The translations under genes and the position numbers were made by a program. Of a stretch of 49,249 nt of DNA, positions 1-9,333 are shown in pieces. Origin of the DNA: Butyrivibrio sp. LB2008 (lineage in GTDB: Bacteria; Bacillota; Clostridia; Lachnospirales; Lachnospiraceae). The stretch is taken from contig NZ_KK211307.1 of the NCBI RefSeq assembly GCF_000621565.1, forward strand, positions 1 to 49,249, in the 5' to 3' direction. Position 1 is the first letter of the stretch. Each line of letters begins with the position of its first letter. The notes beneath the pieces were generated by a model. That model saw only the letters and a program-made list of their open reading frames with translations, was not told where the DNA came from and did not search any database.

Positions 1-294
<294 letters not shown>

Positions 295-407
295 ATAAAG
301 TGGTATAGAAGAATCTGGAAGAGATAATTCAGTGTTCGGTTTTGAAAGTACAAATCTTTTTTTAATTTTTAAAACAAATTGCATAAAGTATAAAAAAGAT
401 ATTAATG

Positions 408-450
408 AAAACTAAAAAGATGGTCAACTGCCCGCCTTTTTAGTTTTTTT
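408..450 (+). terminator. Rho-independent terminator of the rRNA operon
   Basis: The arms AAAACTAAAAAG (408-419) and CTTTTTAGTTTT (436-447) form a perfect 12-bp stem around a 16-nt loop. A run of T follows to 450. It lies ~110 bp after the 23S end and probably ends the rRNA transcript. Confidence 0.85.
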
Positions 451-574
451 GTATTTATTTTCAGAAAACTATGCTATACTATTTAGAGATATATCTATGA
501 GATATTTATCGATTTTTTGATTGGTTTTTTATGGAAAAATCCTAATCTATTATATTTACACGTGAGGTGAGAGA

Positions 575-1480
575 ATGGAATCAAAAATCCTGCTTGAAAA
601 CGGAACTAACGAACTTGAGGTCCTTGAGTTCAAGATTGATGATCATTGCTATGGAATTAATGTGGCTAAGATCAAGGAGATAATTGTCTATCAGGAGGTA
701 ACACCGGTACCTAATGCTCATCCGAGTATTGAAGGAATATTTATGCCGCGTGATACTATGATAACGGCAATTGATCTGAGGAACTGTTTGCAGCGTGGTG
801 CTTCACAGCCCGGAGGATTATTCATCATTACAAACTTTAACAAACTCGATATCGCCTTCCACGTTGATGCTGTAGTTGGAATTCACAGAGTGTCTTGGGC
901 TGACATCATTAAGCCTAACGCTACAATTTCTAAGACTGAGGAGAGTATCTCCACAGGTATCATTAAGTTTGAAAATCAGCTTATTATTATTCTTGATTTT
1001 GAGAAGATAGTTGCTGATATCAATCCTAATACCGGTCTTAATATGGATGCTCTTGAGGAAATCGGAACAAGACCGAGAAACGAAGTACCCATCGTTCTTG
1101 CTGAAGATTCCCAGCTTCTTAACAGACTTATCGTAGATTCTCTTAACAAAGCGGGATATAACAACGTAATACATTTTGAGAACGGTAAACTTGCTTACGA
1201 TTATATTAAGTCCTGCAAGGAAAAAGGAACACTTGATGATATTAAGTGCATCATTACAGATATTGAGATGCCTATAATGGATGGACACAGACTTACAAAG
1301 CTCATTAAGAGCGATGATGCTACTAAGAAAATTCCTCTTATTATTTTCTCGTCATTGGTTAATGAAGAGATGAGAAGAAAAGGTGAATCTTTAGGTGCGG
1401 ACAGGCAGCTTTCAAAGCCTGAGATTGGCAACCTGGTTGCTGTTATCGATGAACTTGTAAATGCACCGAATGCACGCTGA
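575..1480 (+). CDS. cheV: CheV-type chemotaxis coupling protein (CheW domain + receiver)
   Basis: This is a 301-aa adaptor that links chemoreceptors to CheA and can be tuned by phosphorylation. Residues ~12-150 resemble a CheW domain (EFKIDDHCYGINVAKIKEII near the start, and an FENQLIIILDFEKI strand near the end). Residues ~171-300 are a response-regulator receiver with an acidic pair at E177/D178, the phospho-acceptor D229 in the TDIEMPIMDG motif, and a conserved Lys in LSKPE. Domain order and length fit CheV. The start is supported by GAGGTGAGAG immediately upstream. No other chemotaxis genes are present, so it is a detached adaptor in a single-gene unit closed by a hairpin. Confidence 0.93.
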   Translation: MESKILLENGTNELEVLEFKIDDHCYGINVAKIKEIIVYQEVTPVPNAHPSIEGIFMPRDTMITAIDLRNCLQRGASQPGGLFIITNFNKLDIAFHVDAVVGIHRVSWADIIKPNATISKTEESISTGIIKFENQLIIILDFEKIVADINPNTGLNMDALEEIGTRPRNEVPIVLAEDSQLLNRLIVDSLNKAGYNNVIHFENGKLAYDYIKSCKEKGTLDDIKCIITDIEMPIMDGHRLTKLIKSDDATKKIPLIIFSSLVNEEMRRKGESLGADRQLSKPEIGNLVAVIDELVNAPNAR

Positions 1481-1495
1481 TACGGACTGACTTTA

Positions 1496-1560
1496 ACTCC
1501 CTTTGTTGGCTCAGTTATGAAACAAGTTTTCAGTGACTGTCTCAATAAAGGGAGTGTTTT
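1496..1560 (+). terminator. Hairpin after cheV, probable terminator
   Basis: ACTCCCTTT (1496-1504) pairs perfectly with AAAGGGAGT (1547-1555) and is followed by GTTTT. The 42-nt interior can form a second helix from CAGT/ACTG and TGAAA/TTTCA. The T-tract is short, so termination may be partial, which would allow read-through into the next gene. Confidence 0.55.
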
Positions 1561-1595
1561 CATCTTATACGAAATTATAGGGGTGCTTTTTTTAC

Positions 1596-2414
1596 ATGAC
1601 ATGCAAGCTTGCCGATCAGATTGAAAAATCAGATTTGATCATAATTGGAATAGGAAATGAATGGAATTGGGTCAAGAATGGGCTCAAAAATGACGATAGA
1701 TATAAAGAGCTTATTAAATATTCAAGCCTGGAAGGGAACAGGTGGTTTTTACCTGTGATTGAATATGAATATGCATATTATAATTCCGACGAACGAATTG
1801 AGAATGCATATAAAGGGCTCAGGAAGCTTATCGGAGACAAGAAGTATTTTCTTGTAAGTGATCTTTGTTTACAGGATGCGCTTTTTTATGGATTTGATCC
1901 GGAAAAAAGTGTATACCCTTGCGGAAATTACATGTTTTTGCAGGATGCGCAAGGAGACGGTGAGCTTTGTAGCGCGGAAAAATGCGAAGAGTTTTTTTCT
2001 CTGGTAAAAAAAGTTCATGAAATAGTTGAATCAGGTGAGGTTTTACTTTCAGAAGATATGTCTTTTTCCAAACCTGTTGTGAACGGAAAAGAGCTATATC
2101 TTAATCAGAAAAGACAGGAATACAGTGATATTAAATACAATGAGAGTTTTTACCTCGGAAATTGGGATATTTACAAGAAGTATCTTACAAGAACTTTGAA
2201 TTCCAATCTGCTTGTTTTGGAACTTGGAGTTGGACTTGAGTATCCCACGGTTGTCAGGTGGCCTTTTGAGAAAGTGACATTTATAAATAAAAAGGCTCGT
2301 CTTATAAGGGTTCATGAGCGATTATATCAACATATCCCTGAGATAGAGGATAAAACAGATTCAGTAAAAATGAATTCAGTTAATTATATTATTCAGGAGA
2401 GTAATGGGCTATGA
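1596..2414 (+). CDS. Divergent Sir2-like (NAD-binding Rossmann) protein
   Basis: A 272-aa protein with the outline of the sirtuin fold. An N-terminal strand-loop reads SDLIIIGIGNEWNW, where sirtuins have their first NAD-binding loop. Near the C-terminus VLELGVGLEYPTVVRWPFEK and FINKKARLIRVHE correspond to the second Rossmann half (GVG loop, then the Asn/Arg strand that binds ribose). I do not see a clear paired-Cys zinc ribbon or the catalytic His motif, so deacylase activity is doubtful. It could be an NAD- or ADP-ribose-binding protein. AGGGGTG lies upstream of the ATG. Its stop overlaps the next start by 4 bp (ATGA), so the two proteins are translationally coupled. Confidence 0.6.
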   Translation: MTCKLADQIEKSDLIIIGIGNEWNWVKNGLKNDDRYKELIKYSSLEGNRWFLPVIEYEYAYYNSDERIENAYKGLRKLIGDKKYFLVSDLCLQDALFYGFDPEKSVYPCGNYMFLQDAQGDGELCSAEKCEEFFSLVKKVHEIVESGEVLLSEDMSFSKPVVNGKELYLNQKRQEYSDIKYNESFYLGNWDIYKKYLTRTLNSNLLVLELGVGLEYPTVVRWPFEKVTFINKKARLIRVHERLYQHIPEIEDKTDSVKMNSVNYIIQESNGL

Positions 2415-4807
2415 AGTCTAGTGATGAGGAATATCTCGACAGCTTGCTAAATTCGGCAAAAACAAATAATAATCCTCAATCGGCACTTAGCAGAATGTCT
2501 TCGAAATCAAACAATGTAAACTCCGGTGAGATTCTTGAAACCGAATCAGAGAATCTTGATGCGCTTATAGATAATTCGACGGGTAATGAAGGCATCAGGG
2601 AAATCGGGGAATTGATGGATAAAGCCGATAAGGACGAACTTATCGATGATGCGCTTGCGAGTCTTCTCGACGATATACAAAAGCCTTCTGATGCAGGTAT
2701 TCCTTCTTTTACAGTTGGAAACGAACCTTCGGGAGAGGATGTTCGTGATGCTGAGGAGATTGCTTTGGATGAAGCTATTGCCGATGCAGAGAAGATTGAT
2801 GCAGAGAAGACCGATGCAGATATACAAAGAGGCGGGAAAGAGAGCGAAGAGGCACCGCAGGAAGAGCTTGTGATTCCGGATATTCCGGAACCGCTCCCGA
2901 TAATAGATGATTCGGAAATAGTGGATGCTCTTGCAGAGATGGCTCCTGAAGTCGATCTTCCCGAGGAAAACAGTCTGATCACTGAAAAGGAATCTGATGC
3001 GGATCAGACGCCTGAAGAGATTCTTACTGACCTTTTGGATGATATGCCGGGTGGAAATCTCATGGATTCCCAGGAGGGACATGAGAGCAGCCTTAGCGAT
3101 ATCATTGACAGGGAGAGGAGCGCAGAGGAAGAAGCCGCTCAGAATGATGATAACGGTCTGGACTTGCAGAGCCTTGATAATATGTCAATCGATGAGCCGC
3201 AGGAAGCGCAGCCTGAAAGTGAGGATGTCCGGGAAGAATCTGTAGCGAATGATGATATTTCTTTGCAGGAACCCGGCGGCGAAGAAGTTTCCGATATGCC
3301 TGAAGTAAACGGTACAGTTGAAGAAGACAGCCTTTCTGAGCTGGAAAGTCTTTTAAACATGGCAGAGCCTGCAACAGAAGAAAGTCCCGAAACAGAAGAA
3401 AATCCTGAACCGGAAGAAAATGCTGCAGAAGCAGAAGAAGGTGGCATAGAGGATGCCGGCGAAGCGCCTGCCGTACCCGAAGCAGAAGCTCCTTCTGATA
3501 CAGAAGAGCTCAATGTTACCGCAACAGAGCTTGGTTTTATCGAAGAAGATGATGAGCATCACGCACCTGTAAGCCTGGATGAGATTTCTGAAGATGATAT
3601 AAATCTTAATGACCTGGAAGCAAATCTTGATGAGCTTTTGGGCGGAATAGATGAGACATATGAGACGACTGAGGGAGAAGTAGCCAAGATTCTTGGCGAT
3701 GAACCTCAGGAAATATCTACAGAAGAGATCATGCAGGATTCAGAGGATGTATCTATCCCTGATCTTGACGCTCTTATGAACAGCCTTGCAAATGATGAGG
3801 TTGAGTCACTGGAAGATACGGCTCATCTTGATAAAGAGCTTGGACCGCAGGAAGAGGAGCTTCAAAAAGAAGATATTCTTGATGCTCTTACGGAAAGCGG
3901 ATTTGACGATCTTGGAACGGATGTTGCACTTGATGCGATTTCCGCGCTTCCTCCCATGGATGAAAATGAGGAAGTAGATACCGGAGATTCGAAGTCTCAC
4001 GGAAAACATAAAAAGCATAAAGAAGGTTTCTTCCAGAGACTTTTTCGTGCTCTTACCGAAGAGGACGAAGATTTTGAAAATATCGGAACAGAGGGACTTG
4101 CGGGACTTACAGATGAAAATCAGCAGGTTCTTTCAGAGCTTGGAGAAGTCGAAGTTAAGAAGAAACCCAAGAAAGAAAAGAAGAAAAAAGAAAAGGCCAA
4201 GAAACCTCCAAAGGAGAAGAAACCTAAGAAGGAGAAGCCTCCGAAAGAGAAGAAGGAAAAGAAGCCTAAGCCGCCTAAGGATCCGGGAGTTCCGGAAAAG
4301 GCCATAGCGCCCAGAAAAGTCATTATTTCCGGATTATTTGCGGCAAGTCTAGGAATACTTGTTTGTATTCCGGCACTTATTCTTCCTGTAAGAATTGCAA
4401 CAGAGAGAGCAAAGACAGCTTATTCACACAACGATTATGCAAAGACATACAAACTTCTTCATGGAAAGACTCTCACATCCGAGCAAAATACAATGTATGA
4501 GAGAGCAAGAGTGCTCGCATGGGTAGACAGGTATATGAAGGGATATGAGAATTATAAAGCCATGAATAAAGAAGTAGAGGCTCTTGATATGCTTCTTATG
4601 TCTGAAAGAAATAAGCAGAACCTGCTCGATGAAGCAACGAAGTTTAATGTTGAAATTCAAGTGAGGAGCGTGTACGATAGTATAGAATCGTTGCTTTCAG
4701 AGAACTATGGTCTTTCCGAGGAAGATATCAATGAGATCAATTCCATAAAGAAAGACAGAGATTATACTATCAGAATCATGGAAGTTTTAGGGATGTTTGA
4801 AGAATGA
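2411..4807 (+). CDS. Large acidic low-complexity protein with one membrane anchor
   Basis: A 798-aa protein not assigned to a family. Residues ~1-540 are extremely Asp/Glu-rich and repetitive (EETEENPEPEE-like stretches), probably disordered. Residues ~570-630 are a Lys/Pro/Glu-rich spacer built from KKPKKEKKKKEKAKKPPKEK-like repeats. A single transmembrane helix follows at ~637-661 (VIISGLFAASLGILVCIPAL), then a ~135-aa predicted helical outer domain. No signal peptide is present, so the acidic part should be cytoplasmic with the C-terminus outside. The basic spacer next to the membrane would hold the acidic region near the lipid headgroups. It is coupled (ATGA) to the Sir2-like gene. Function unknown. 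Confidence 0.75.
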   Translation: MKSSDEEYLDSLLNSAKTNNNPQSALSRMSSKSNNVNSGEILETESENLDALIDNSTGNEGIREIGELMDKADKDELIDDALASLLDDIQKPSDAGIPSFTVGNEPSGEDVRDAEEIALDEAIADAEKIDAEKTDADIQRGGKESEEAPQEELVIPDIPEPLPIIDDSEIVDALAEMAPEVDLPEENSLITEKESDADQTPEEILTDLLDDMPGGNLMDSQEGHESSLSDIIDRERSAEEEAAQNDDNGLDLQSLDNMSIDEPQEAQPESEDVREESVANDDISLQEPGGEEVSDMPEVNGTVEEDSLSELESLLNMAEPATEESPETEENPEPEENAAEAEEGGIEDAGEAPAVPEAEAPSDTEELNVTATELGFIEEDDEHHAPVSLDEISEDDINLNDLEANLDELLGGIDETYETTEGEVAKILGDEPQEISTEEIMQDSEDVSIPDLDALMNSLANDEVESLEDTAHLDKELGPQEEELQKEDILDALTESGFDDLGTDVALDAISALPPMDENEEVDTGDSKSHGKHKKHKEGFFQRLFRALTEEDEDFENIGTEGLAGLTDENQQVLSELGEVEVKKKPKKEKKKKEKAKKPPKEKKPKKEKPPKEKKEKKPKPPKDPGVPEKAIAPRKVIISGLFAASLGILVCIPALILPVRIATERAKTAYSHNDYAKTYKLLHGKTLTSEQNTMYERARVLAWVDRYMKGYENYKAMNKEVEALDMLLMSERNKQNLLDEATKFNVEIQVRSVYDSIESLLSENYGLSEEDINEINSIKKDRDYTIRIMEVLGMFEE

Positions 4808-4860
4808 TCTGCATATTGTAACCGAAGGCATCGAAAGTTTTGAAAGGGGTTTGATGCCTG

Positions 4861-5478
4861 ATGGTAGCAATAATTGATTATGATGCCGGTAACATAAAGA
4901 GCGTTGAAAAGGCTTTTGAGTATTTGGGCGCCGATACTGTCATCACCAGAGATCCGAAAGAAATATACAGAGCAGATCATGTTGTTCTTCCCGGTGTCGG
5001 AGCTTTTTCCGATGCAATGAAAAAAATAGAGGAATACGGAATGGAAGCGCCTATCAAAGAGGTGATAAATAAAAACATTCCGTTTATGGGAATATGCCTG
5101 GGACTGCAGCTCTTGTTCGATTCAAGTGAGGAATCGGAGGGAGTCAGCGGCCTGGGCATTTTGCGTGGAAAAATCGTAAGGATTCCCAATACGGATAAAG
5201 AAGGAACATATTACAAAGTGCCTCATATAGGATGGAATAACCTTTCATTCCCAAGAGAGGGCAAGCTCTTTAAGGGACTTGATGACGAATCTTATGTTTA
5301 TTTTGTTCACTCATATTATCTTCAGGCAGAAGATAAGAATATCGTCACCGCTACAACCGATTATTCGGTTCGCATAGAAGCTTCCGTAGAAAAAGACAAT
5401 GTATTTGCCTGCCAGTTCCACCCTGAAAAGAGCTCTGAGGTAGGAATGCAGATACTTAAGAACTTTTTGGCGGTATAA
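4861..5478 (+). CDS. hisH: Imidazole glycerol phosphate synthase, glutaminase subunit HisH
   Basis: A class I glutamine amidotransferase, 205 aa, the usual length. It hydrolyses glutamine and passes ammonia to HisF in the fifth step of histidine synthesis. The catalytic triad is visible: nucleophile C79 in [12 protein letters not shown], and H187/E189 in QFHPEKSS. The oxyanion strand LPGVGAF lies near residue 44. AAAGGGG precedes the ATG. It sits 13 bp before hisF, so the pair is co-translated. No other his genes are present in the window. Confidence 0.97.
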   Translation: MVAIIDYDAGNIKSVEKAFEYLGADTVITRDPKEIYRADHVVLPGVGAFSDAMKKIEEYGMEAPIKEVINKNIPFMGICLGLQLLFDSSEESEGVSGLGILRGKIVRIPNTDKEGTYYKVPHIGWNNLSFPREGKLFKGLDDESYVYFVHSYYLQAEDKNIVTATTDYSVRIEASVEKDNVFACQFHPEKSSEVGMQILKNFLAV

Positions 5479-5491
5479 GGAGGGAGCAGGT

Positions 5492-6253
5492 ATGCATACA
5501 AAGAGAATTATTCCCTGTCTTGACGTAAATAACGGCAGGGTTGTAAAAGGAATCAATTTCGTAAATTTGAAGGATGCAGGTGATCCTGTTACCGTCGGAG
5601 AAGCATATTCCAAGGCAGGTGCGGATGAACTTGTTTTCCTTGATATAACCGCGTCAAATGAAAGAAGAGCAACTGTTGCTGACATGGTCAGGGAAGTTGC
5701 CAAAAAAGTATTCATTCCCTTTACTGTTGGTGGCGGGATCAGAACAGTTGACGATGTCAAGGCAATCCTTAGAGAAGGCGCCGACAAGGTTTCGATGAAT
5801 TCAGCAGCAATTGACAGGCCGGAGCTTGTCGCTGAAGCGGCAGACAAATTCGGAAGCCAGTGCGTTGTTGTTGCGATTGATGCCAAAAAGAGAGAAGACG
5901 GCTTAGGCTGGAATATCTATAAGCACGGCGGAAGAATCGATGTGGGAATTGATGCCGTAGAATGGGCAAAAAAAGTAACTGAGCTTGGAGCGGGTGAGAT
6001 ACTTCTTACAAGTATGGACGCCGACGGAACCAAGGCAGGTTATGACATAGAGCTTACAAGGCAGATATCCGAAGCTGTCGATGTTCCTGTAATTGCTTCA
6101 GGCGGAGCGGGAACAATGGAGCACTTCTATGATGCACTTACAACAGGCCAGGCAGATGCGGCTCTTGCGGCTTCTCTTTTTCATTACAAGGAACTTGAGA
6201 TATGTGATGTAAAGAAGTATTTAAGGAGCAAAGGCGTTTCAGTAAGGCTATAA
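5492..6253 (+). CDS. hisF: Imidazole glycerol phosphate synthase, cyclase subunit HisF
   Basis: A 253-aa TIM barrel that joins HisH-derived ammonia with PRFAR to give imidazole glycerol phosphate and AICAR. Catalytic D11 ([10 protein letters not shown]) and D130 (VVVAIDAKK) are both present. Phosphate-binding loops TVGGGIRT and [10 protein letters not shown] are intact. It starts 13 bp after hisH with AAGGAGGG as ribosome binding site. Confidence 0.97.
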   Translation: MHTKRIIPCLDVNNGRVVKGINFVNLKDAGDPVTVGEAYSKAGADELVFLDITASNERRATVADMVREVAKKVFIPFTVGGGIRTVDDVKAILREGADKVSMNSAAIDRPELVAEAADKFGSQCVVVAIDAKKREDGLGWNIYKHGGRIDVGIDAVEWAKKVTELGAGEILLTSMDADGTKAGYDIELTRQISEAVDVPVIASGGAGTMEHFYDALTTGQADAALAASLFHYKELEICDVKKYLRSKGVSVRL

Positions 6254-6275
6254 AAGAAAGAAGGTTGTGACTACA

Positions 6276-6953
6276 ATGGCAATGATCTCAAATGACTGGT
6301 TGCCGGCATTGAGCGACGAATTTCATAAAGATTATTACAAAAAACTCTTTGAGTTTGTAAAAGAAGAATACAGTACTCATGTTATATATCCCGATTCTGA
6401 GGATATTTTCAACGCACTTCATTTGACACCGCTTGAGAAAGTCAAAGTTCTTGTCCTTGGGCAGGATCCGTATCATGAGCCCGGACAGGCTCATGGACTT
6501 TCTTTCTCGGTGCTTCCCGGTAAGGCAGATCCTCCGCCGTCTCTTGTGAATATTTATAAAGAATTAAATGACGATCTTGGTTGCAAGATTCCCAATAACG
6601 GCTATCTGAAAAAATGGGCGGATCAGGGCGTACTCTTGCTCAACACCGTTTTGACTGTAAGAGCCCATGCCGCTAACTCTCATAAAGGAAGAGGGTGGGA
6701 AGAGTTTACCGATGCGATTATCAGAAAAGTAAACGAACAGGACAGACCTGTAGTGTACATGCTATGGGGAAGACCTGCCCAGATGAAAAAGAGCATGCTA
6801 AATAATCCTAAGCATCTGATACTGGAAGCACCTCATCCGAGCCCGCTTTCAGCATACAGAGGCTTCTTTGGGTGCAAGCATTTCAGCAGAGCAAACGAGT
6901 TCTTAAAGCAGAACGGCTTGGAGCCGATTGACTGGCAAATCGAAGATATATAA
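6276..6953 (+). CDS. ung: Uracil-DNA glycosylase (family 1)
   Basis: Removes uracil from DNA as the first step of base excision repair. The water-activating motif [19 protein letters not shown] (Asp at residue 64 of this start) and the DNA-intercalating motif [21 protein letters not shown] are both intact, as is the uracil-binding strand [12 protein letters not shown] chose the ATG at 6276 because AGAAGG (6259-6264) is 11 nt away. The in-frame GTG at 6267 would leave only 2 nt. About 225 aa, the normal family length. It follows hisF by 22 bp and may be co-transcribed with it. Confidence 0.96.
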   Translation: MAMISNDWLPALSDEFHKDYYKKLFEFVKEEYSTHVIYPDSEDIFNALHLTPLEKVKVLVLGQDPYHEPGQAHGLSFSVLPGKADPPPSLVNIYKELNDDLGCKIPNNGYLKKWADQGVLLLNTVLTVRAHAANSHKGRGWEEFTDAIIRKVNEQDRPVVYMLWGRPAQMKKSMLNNPKHLILEAPHPSPLSAYRGFFGCKHFSRANEFLKQNGLEPIDWQIEDI

Positions 6954-7078
6954 TAAAAAGTCGGTTTTCCGTTATAAGTTTTTTCTTGCATTTTTATGCG
7001 CTACCATGTTAAAGTGGTAAATGAATTCACACACGTATAATTATTAATTTGTAAAGCAGACATTTTTAGTGAGATATA

Positions 7079-9313
7079 ATGAGAAATAGGGAATTAAAAC
7101 GAATTGCATGTTGCATCATCGTTTTTGCTTTAGGTGTAACATCTTTTTTAGGATGCGGAAATAAGAACAGTTCTTCCGTTGGAGGCAGCGCTGTTTCCGA
7201 AGGCGGAAAGGTTGATAAGGAACGTGTTTTTAAACAGAAAGACTTTGAAGGTATTATTGCTGAAGGCGAAGATATTGTTTTTGCCGATTATGTAAATGGA
7301 AAGATTATGCTTGCTGCCAATTCCAAAGACGGAAACGGCAGATGCATTTCATTCAATCCTGACGGTACGCAGCTTCAGTCTTTTGATACAGGTTGTAACA
7401 TAGCAGCCTGTGCGTTTGACGGAGAAGGAAATGCGTATATTCAATGTGTGGATAAGTCTTCAGGAGAAGATAAAGTTTTTCTCGGTAAGCTTGATCCTAA
7501 TGGAAAAGAGCTTTTTAAAACGGATGTTTCTGAAGAATTTAGTGAAAATCCTGAAATAAGCGGTTTGGCGTGGAGTGAGAAATACGGCCTTGTATCTTGC
7601 ACTCCAAACGGAATTCAGACATATGATGATAAAAACGGCTTTGGAATGCTTGTTGATAAAAAAGTTATTGGTGATTATGGCGATTACGGTATTATTTATT
7701 CATTTATGATGTTATCGGGTGATCGGATCCTGATGATATACCATGAAGGAAACGGTGAATCCAATGTAATTATCGATCTTGAGAATAAGGCGGCTGACAA
7801 AGCGCTTAGTGGTATAAGTGATACATTGCAGTATTCTTTTTTTACAGATAAAGAGGGTAATTTATATGCTTTATGGACTGATGGAGTCTACAAATACGAT
7901 CCTGATTCCGGAGAAAAGAATAAACTGCTTGATTTTAGGGCTTCAAATATTGATTCGGCAACAGAGTATGTGGAAGGAAACAAGTTCCAAGCTGTTGCAC
8001 TGAGTGATACAGATTTTATTATAGATTTACCGTTAGGCTCCGGTGATGATACTTCTCTTATGAGATTTACCAAAGAAAATCCCGATGAAGTTTTGAATAA
8101 GACTACAATTACTTTGGGAACCATTTGGCTTGAGCCGGAAGTTCAAAGCGAAGTAATGGAGTTTAACAGATCCAATGACAAGTATGAAATAGAAGTAATC
8201 GATTATTCTAAGTTATATCCGGACGGTGATCAGGAAGAAGCAAGAAAGCAACTGGATATGGATATAATATCCGGAAAAGCGCCGGATATTATAAATATTG
8301 ACGGAAACGTAAGAAAGTACGTTGATAAGGGAATTTTTCTTGATCTTACACCTGAATTTGATAAAGGCGGTGCTTTGGAGGGAATAGAACTTCTTCCAAA
8401 TATCGCCGAGATGATGAAATATGATGGTAAAATATATACATTTATGCCGTCTTTTAAAGTCGCAACATGTGTTGTCAGAGCAAAATTTGCCAAGGGAAAG
8501 GGATCACTTACATATAAAGAGCTTGATGATCTCATAAAGAGCAACGGTACTGATTACGAAACAGCTTTTGGCTCCAATCATGATAAATCTTATGGCAATT
8601 TACTTATGCCGCATTATGCAGATAAGTGTATTGATTGGAATGAGAAAAAGTGTGATTTTAAAAATCCTGAGTTTATTGAGTTTTTGAACTTTATAAATAA
8701 GTTTCCGGATAAAGCAAGCGGAAACAGCAATCTTGCAGAAATAGATAAGAGCTATGCCGAGGATAAAGGACTCTACTATAGAGAACTTTTTTCAAATCTC
8801 AATGAATATGCAAGACTTAAGCAGCTTGTATTTAATGACGACATCGAGCTTGTAGGCTATCCAAATAACAGCAGAGAAAATATTGCGTCTATATACGGCG
8901 AATTATATGCTGTAAACAGCAACACAGCTCATAAGGATATTGTACTTGAGTTTGTAAAAAATCTTATATTATCGGACAAAGATGATTCTAATAGTGGATT
9001 TTCCACTGTAAAACAAAAATTTGAAGAAGAGCTGCAGGAAGCTACAAAGGAAAAAAGCGATGACGATGAGAGCGCTCAGCTATGGGATCAGATAAATCAT
9101 GTAATGGTGAAAATGAAACCATTATCTCAAGAGGAAGTGAGCAAGTTTTATGATTATACAGTTTCAATAAATTCATTGGATTGTATGGATAATGAAATTA
9201 TCAATATAATTGCTGAAGAAGCTTCGGCATTTTACTGTGGCCAAAAGACAGCAGAGGAAGTGGCAGACATAATCCAGAACAGGGTCACAGTTTATATAAA
9301 TGAAAATAGCTAA
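7079..9313 (+). CDS. Lipoprotein with propeller-like N-terminus and solute-binding C-terminus
   Basis: A 744-aa secreted lipoprotein. Residues 1-26 are a signal peptide ending in the lipobox FLGC, with the lipid-modified Cys at ~26. Residues ~45-340 are a series of short beta repeats containing Gly/Asp turns (GNLYALWTDGVYKYDPDSGE), suggestive of a beta-propeller sensor. Residues ~345-744 resemble ABC extracellular solute-binding proteins of family 1: an EVMEFNRSNDKYEIEVIDYS start, GKAPDIINIDGN, and an EIDKSYAEDKGLYYRELFS region. No permease genes are adjacent, so it may be an orphan receptor or partner of distant ABC permeases. The upstream gap of 125 bp shows only a weak TACCA/TGGTA hairpin. 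Confidence 0.8.
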   Translation: MRNRELKRIACCIIVFALGVTSFLGCGNKNSSSVGGSAVSEGGKVDKERVFKQKDFEGIIAEGEDIVFADYVNGKIMLAANSKDGNGRCISFNPDGTQLQSFDTGCNIAACAFDGEGNAYIQCVDKSSGEDKVFLGKLDPNGKELFKTDVSEEFSENPEISGLAWSEKYGLVSCTPNGIQTYDDKNGFGMLVDKKVIGDYGDYGIIYSFMMLSGDRILMIYHEGNGESNVIIDLENKAADKALSGISDTLQYSFFTDKEGNLYALWTDGVYKYDPDSGEKNKLLDFRASNIDSATEYVEGNKFQAVALSDTDFIIDLPLGSGDDTSLMRFTKENPDEVLNKTTITLGTIWLEPEVQSEVMEFNRSNDKYEIEVIDYSKLYPDGDQEEARKQLDMDIISGKAPDIINIDGNVRKYVDKGIFLDLTPEFDKGGALEGIELLPNIAEMMKYDGKIYTFMPSFKVATCVVRAKFAKGKGSLTYKELDDLIKSNGTDYETAFGSNHDKSYGNLLMPHYADKCIDWNEKKCDFKNPEFIEFLNFINKFPDKASGNSNLAEIDKSYAEDKGLYYRELFSNLNEYARLKQLVFNDDIELVGYPNNSRENIASIYGELYAVNSNTAHKDIVLEFVKNLILSDKDDSNSGFSTVKQKFEEELQEATKEKSDDDESAQLWDQINHVMVKMKPLSQEEVSKFYDYTVSINSLDCMDNEIINIIAEEASAFYCGQKTAEEVADIIQNRVTVYINENS

Positions 9314-9333
9314 ATATTTTTATGGAGGAAGTA

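Noticed and set aside
295..407. 5S rRNA or tRNA in the spacer after 23S
   Set aside because: No 5S core helices and no cloverleaf with a TTCGA-type loop are visible.
2476..3513. Ser-rich minus-strand frames opposite the acidic protein
   Set aside because: Low-complexity antisense of GAA/GAT/GAG codons, without translation signals.
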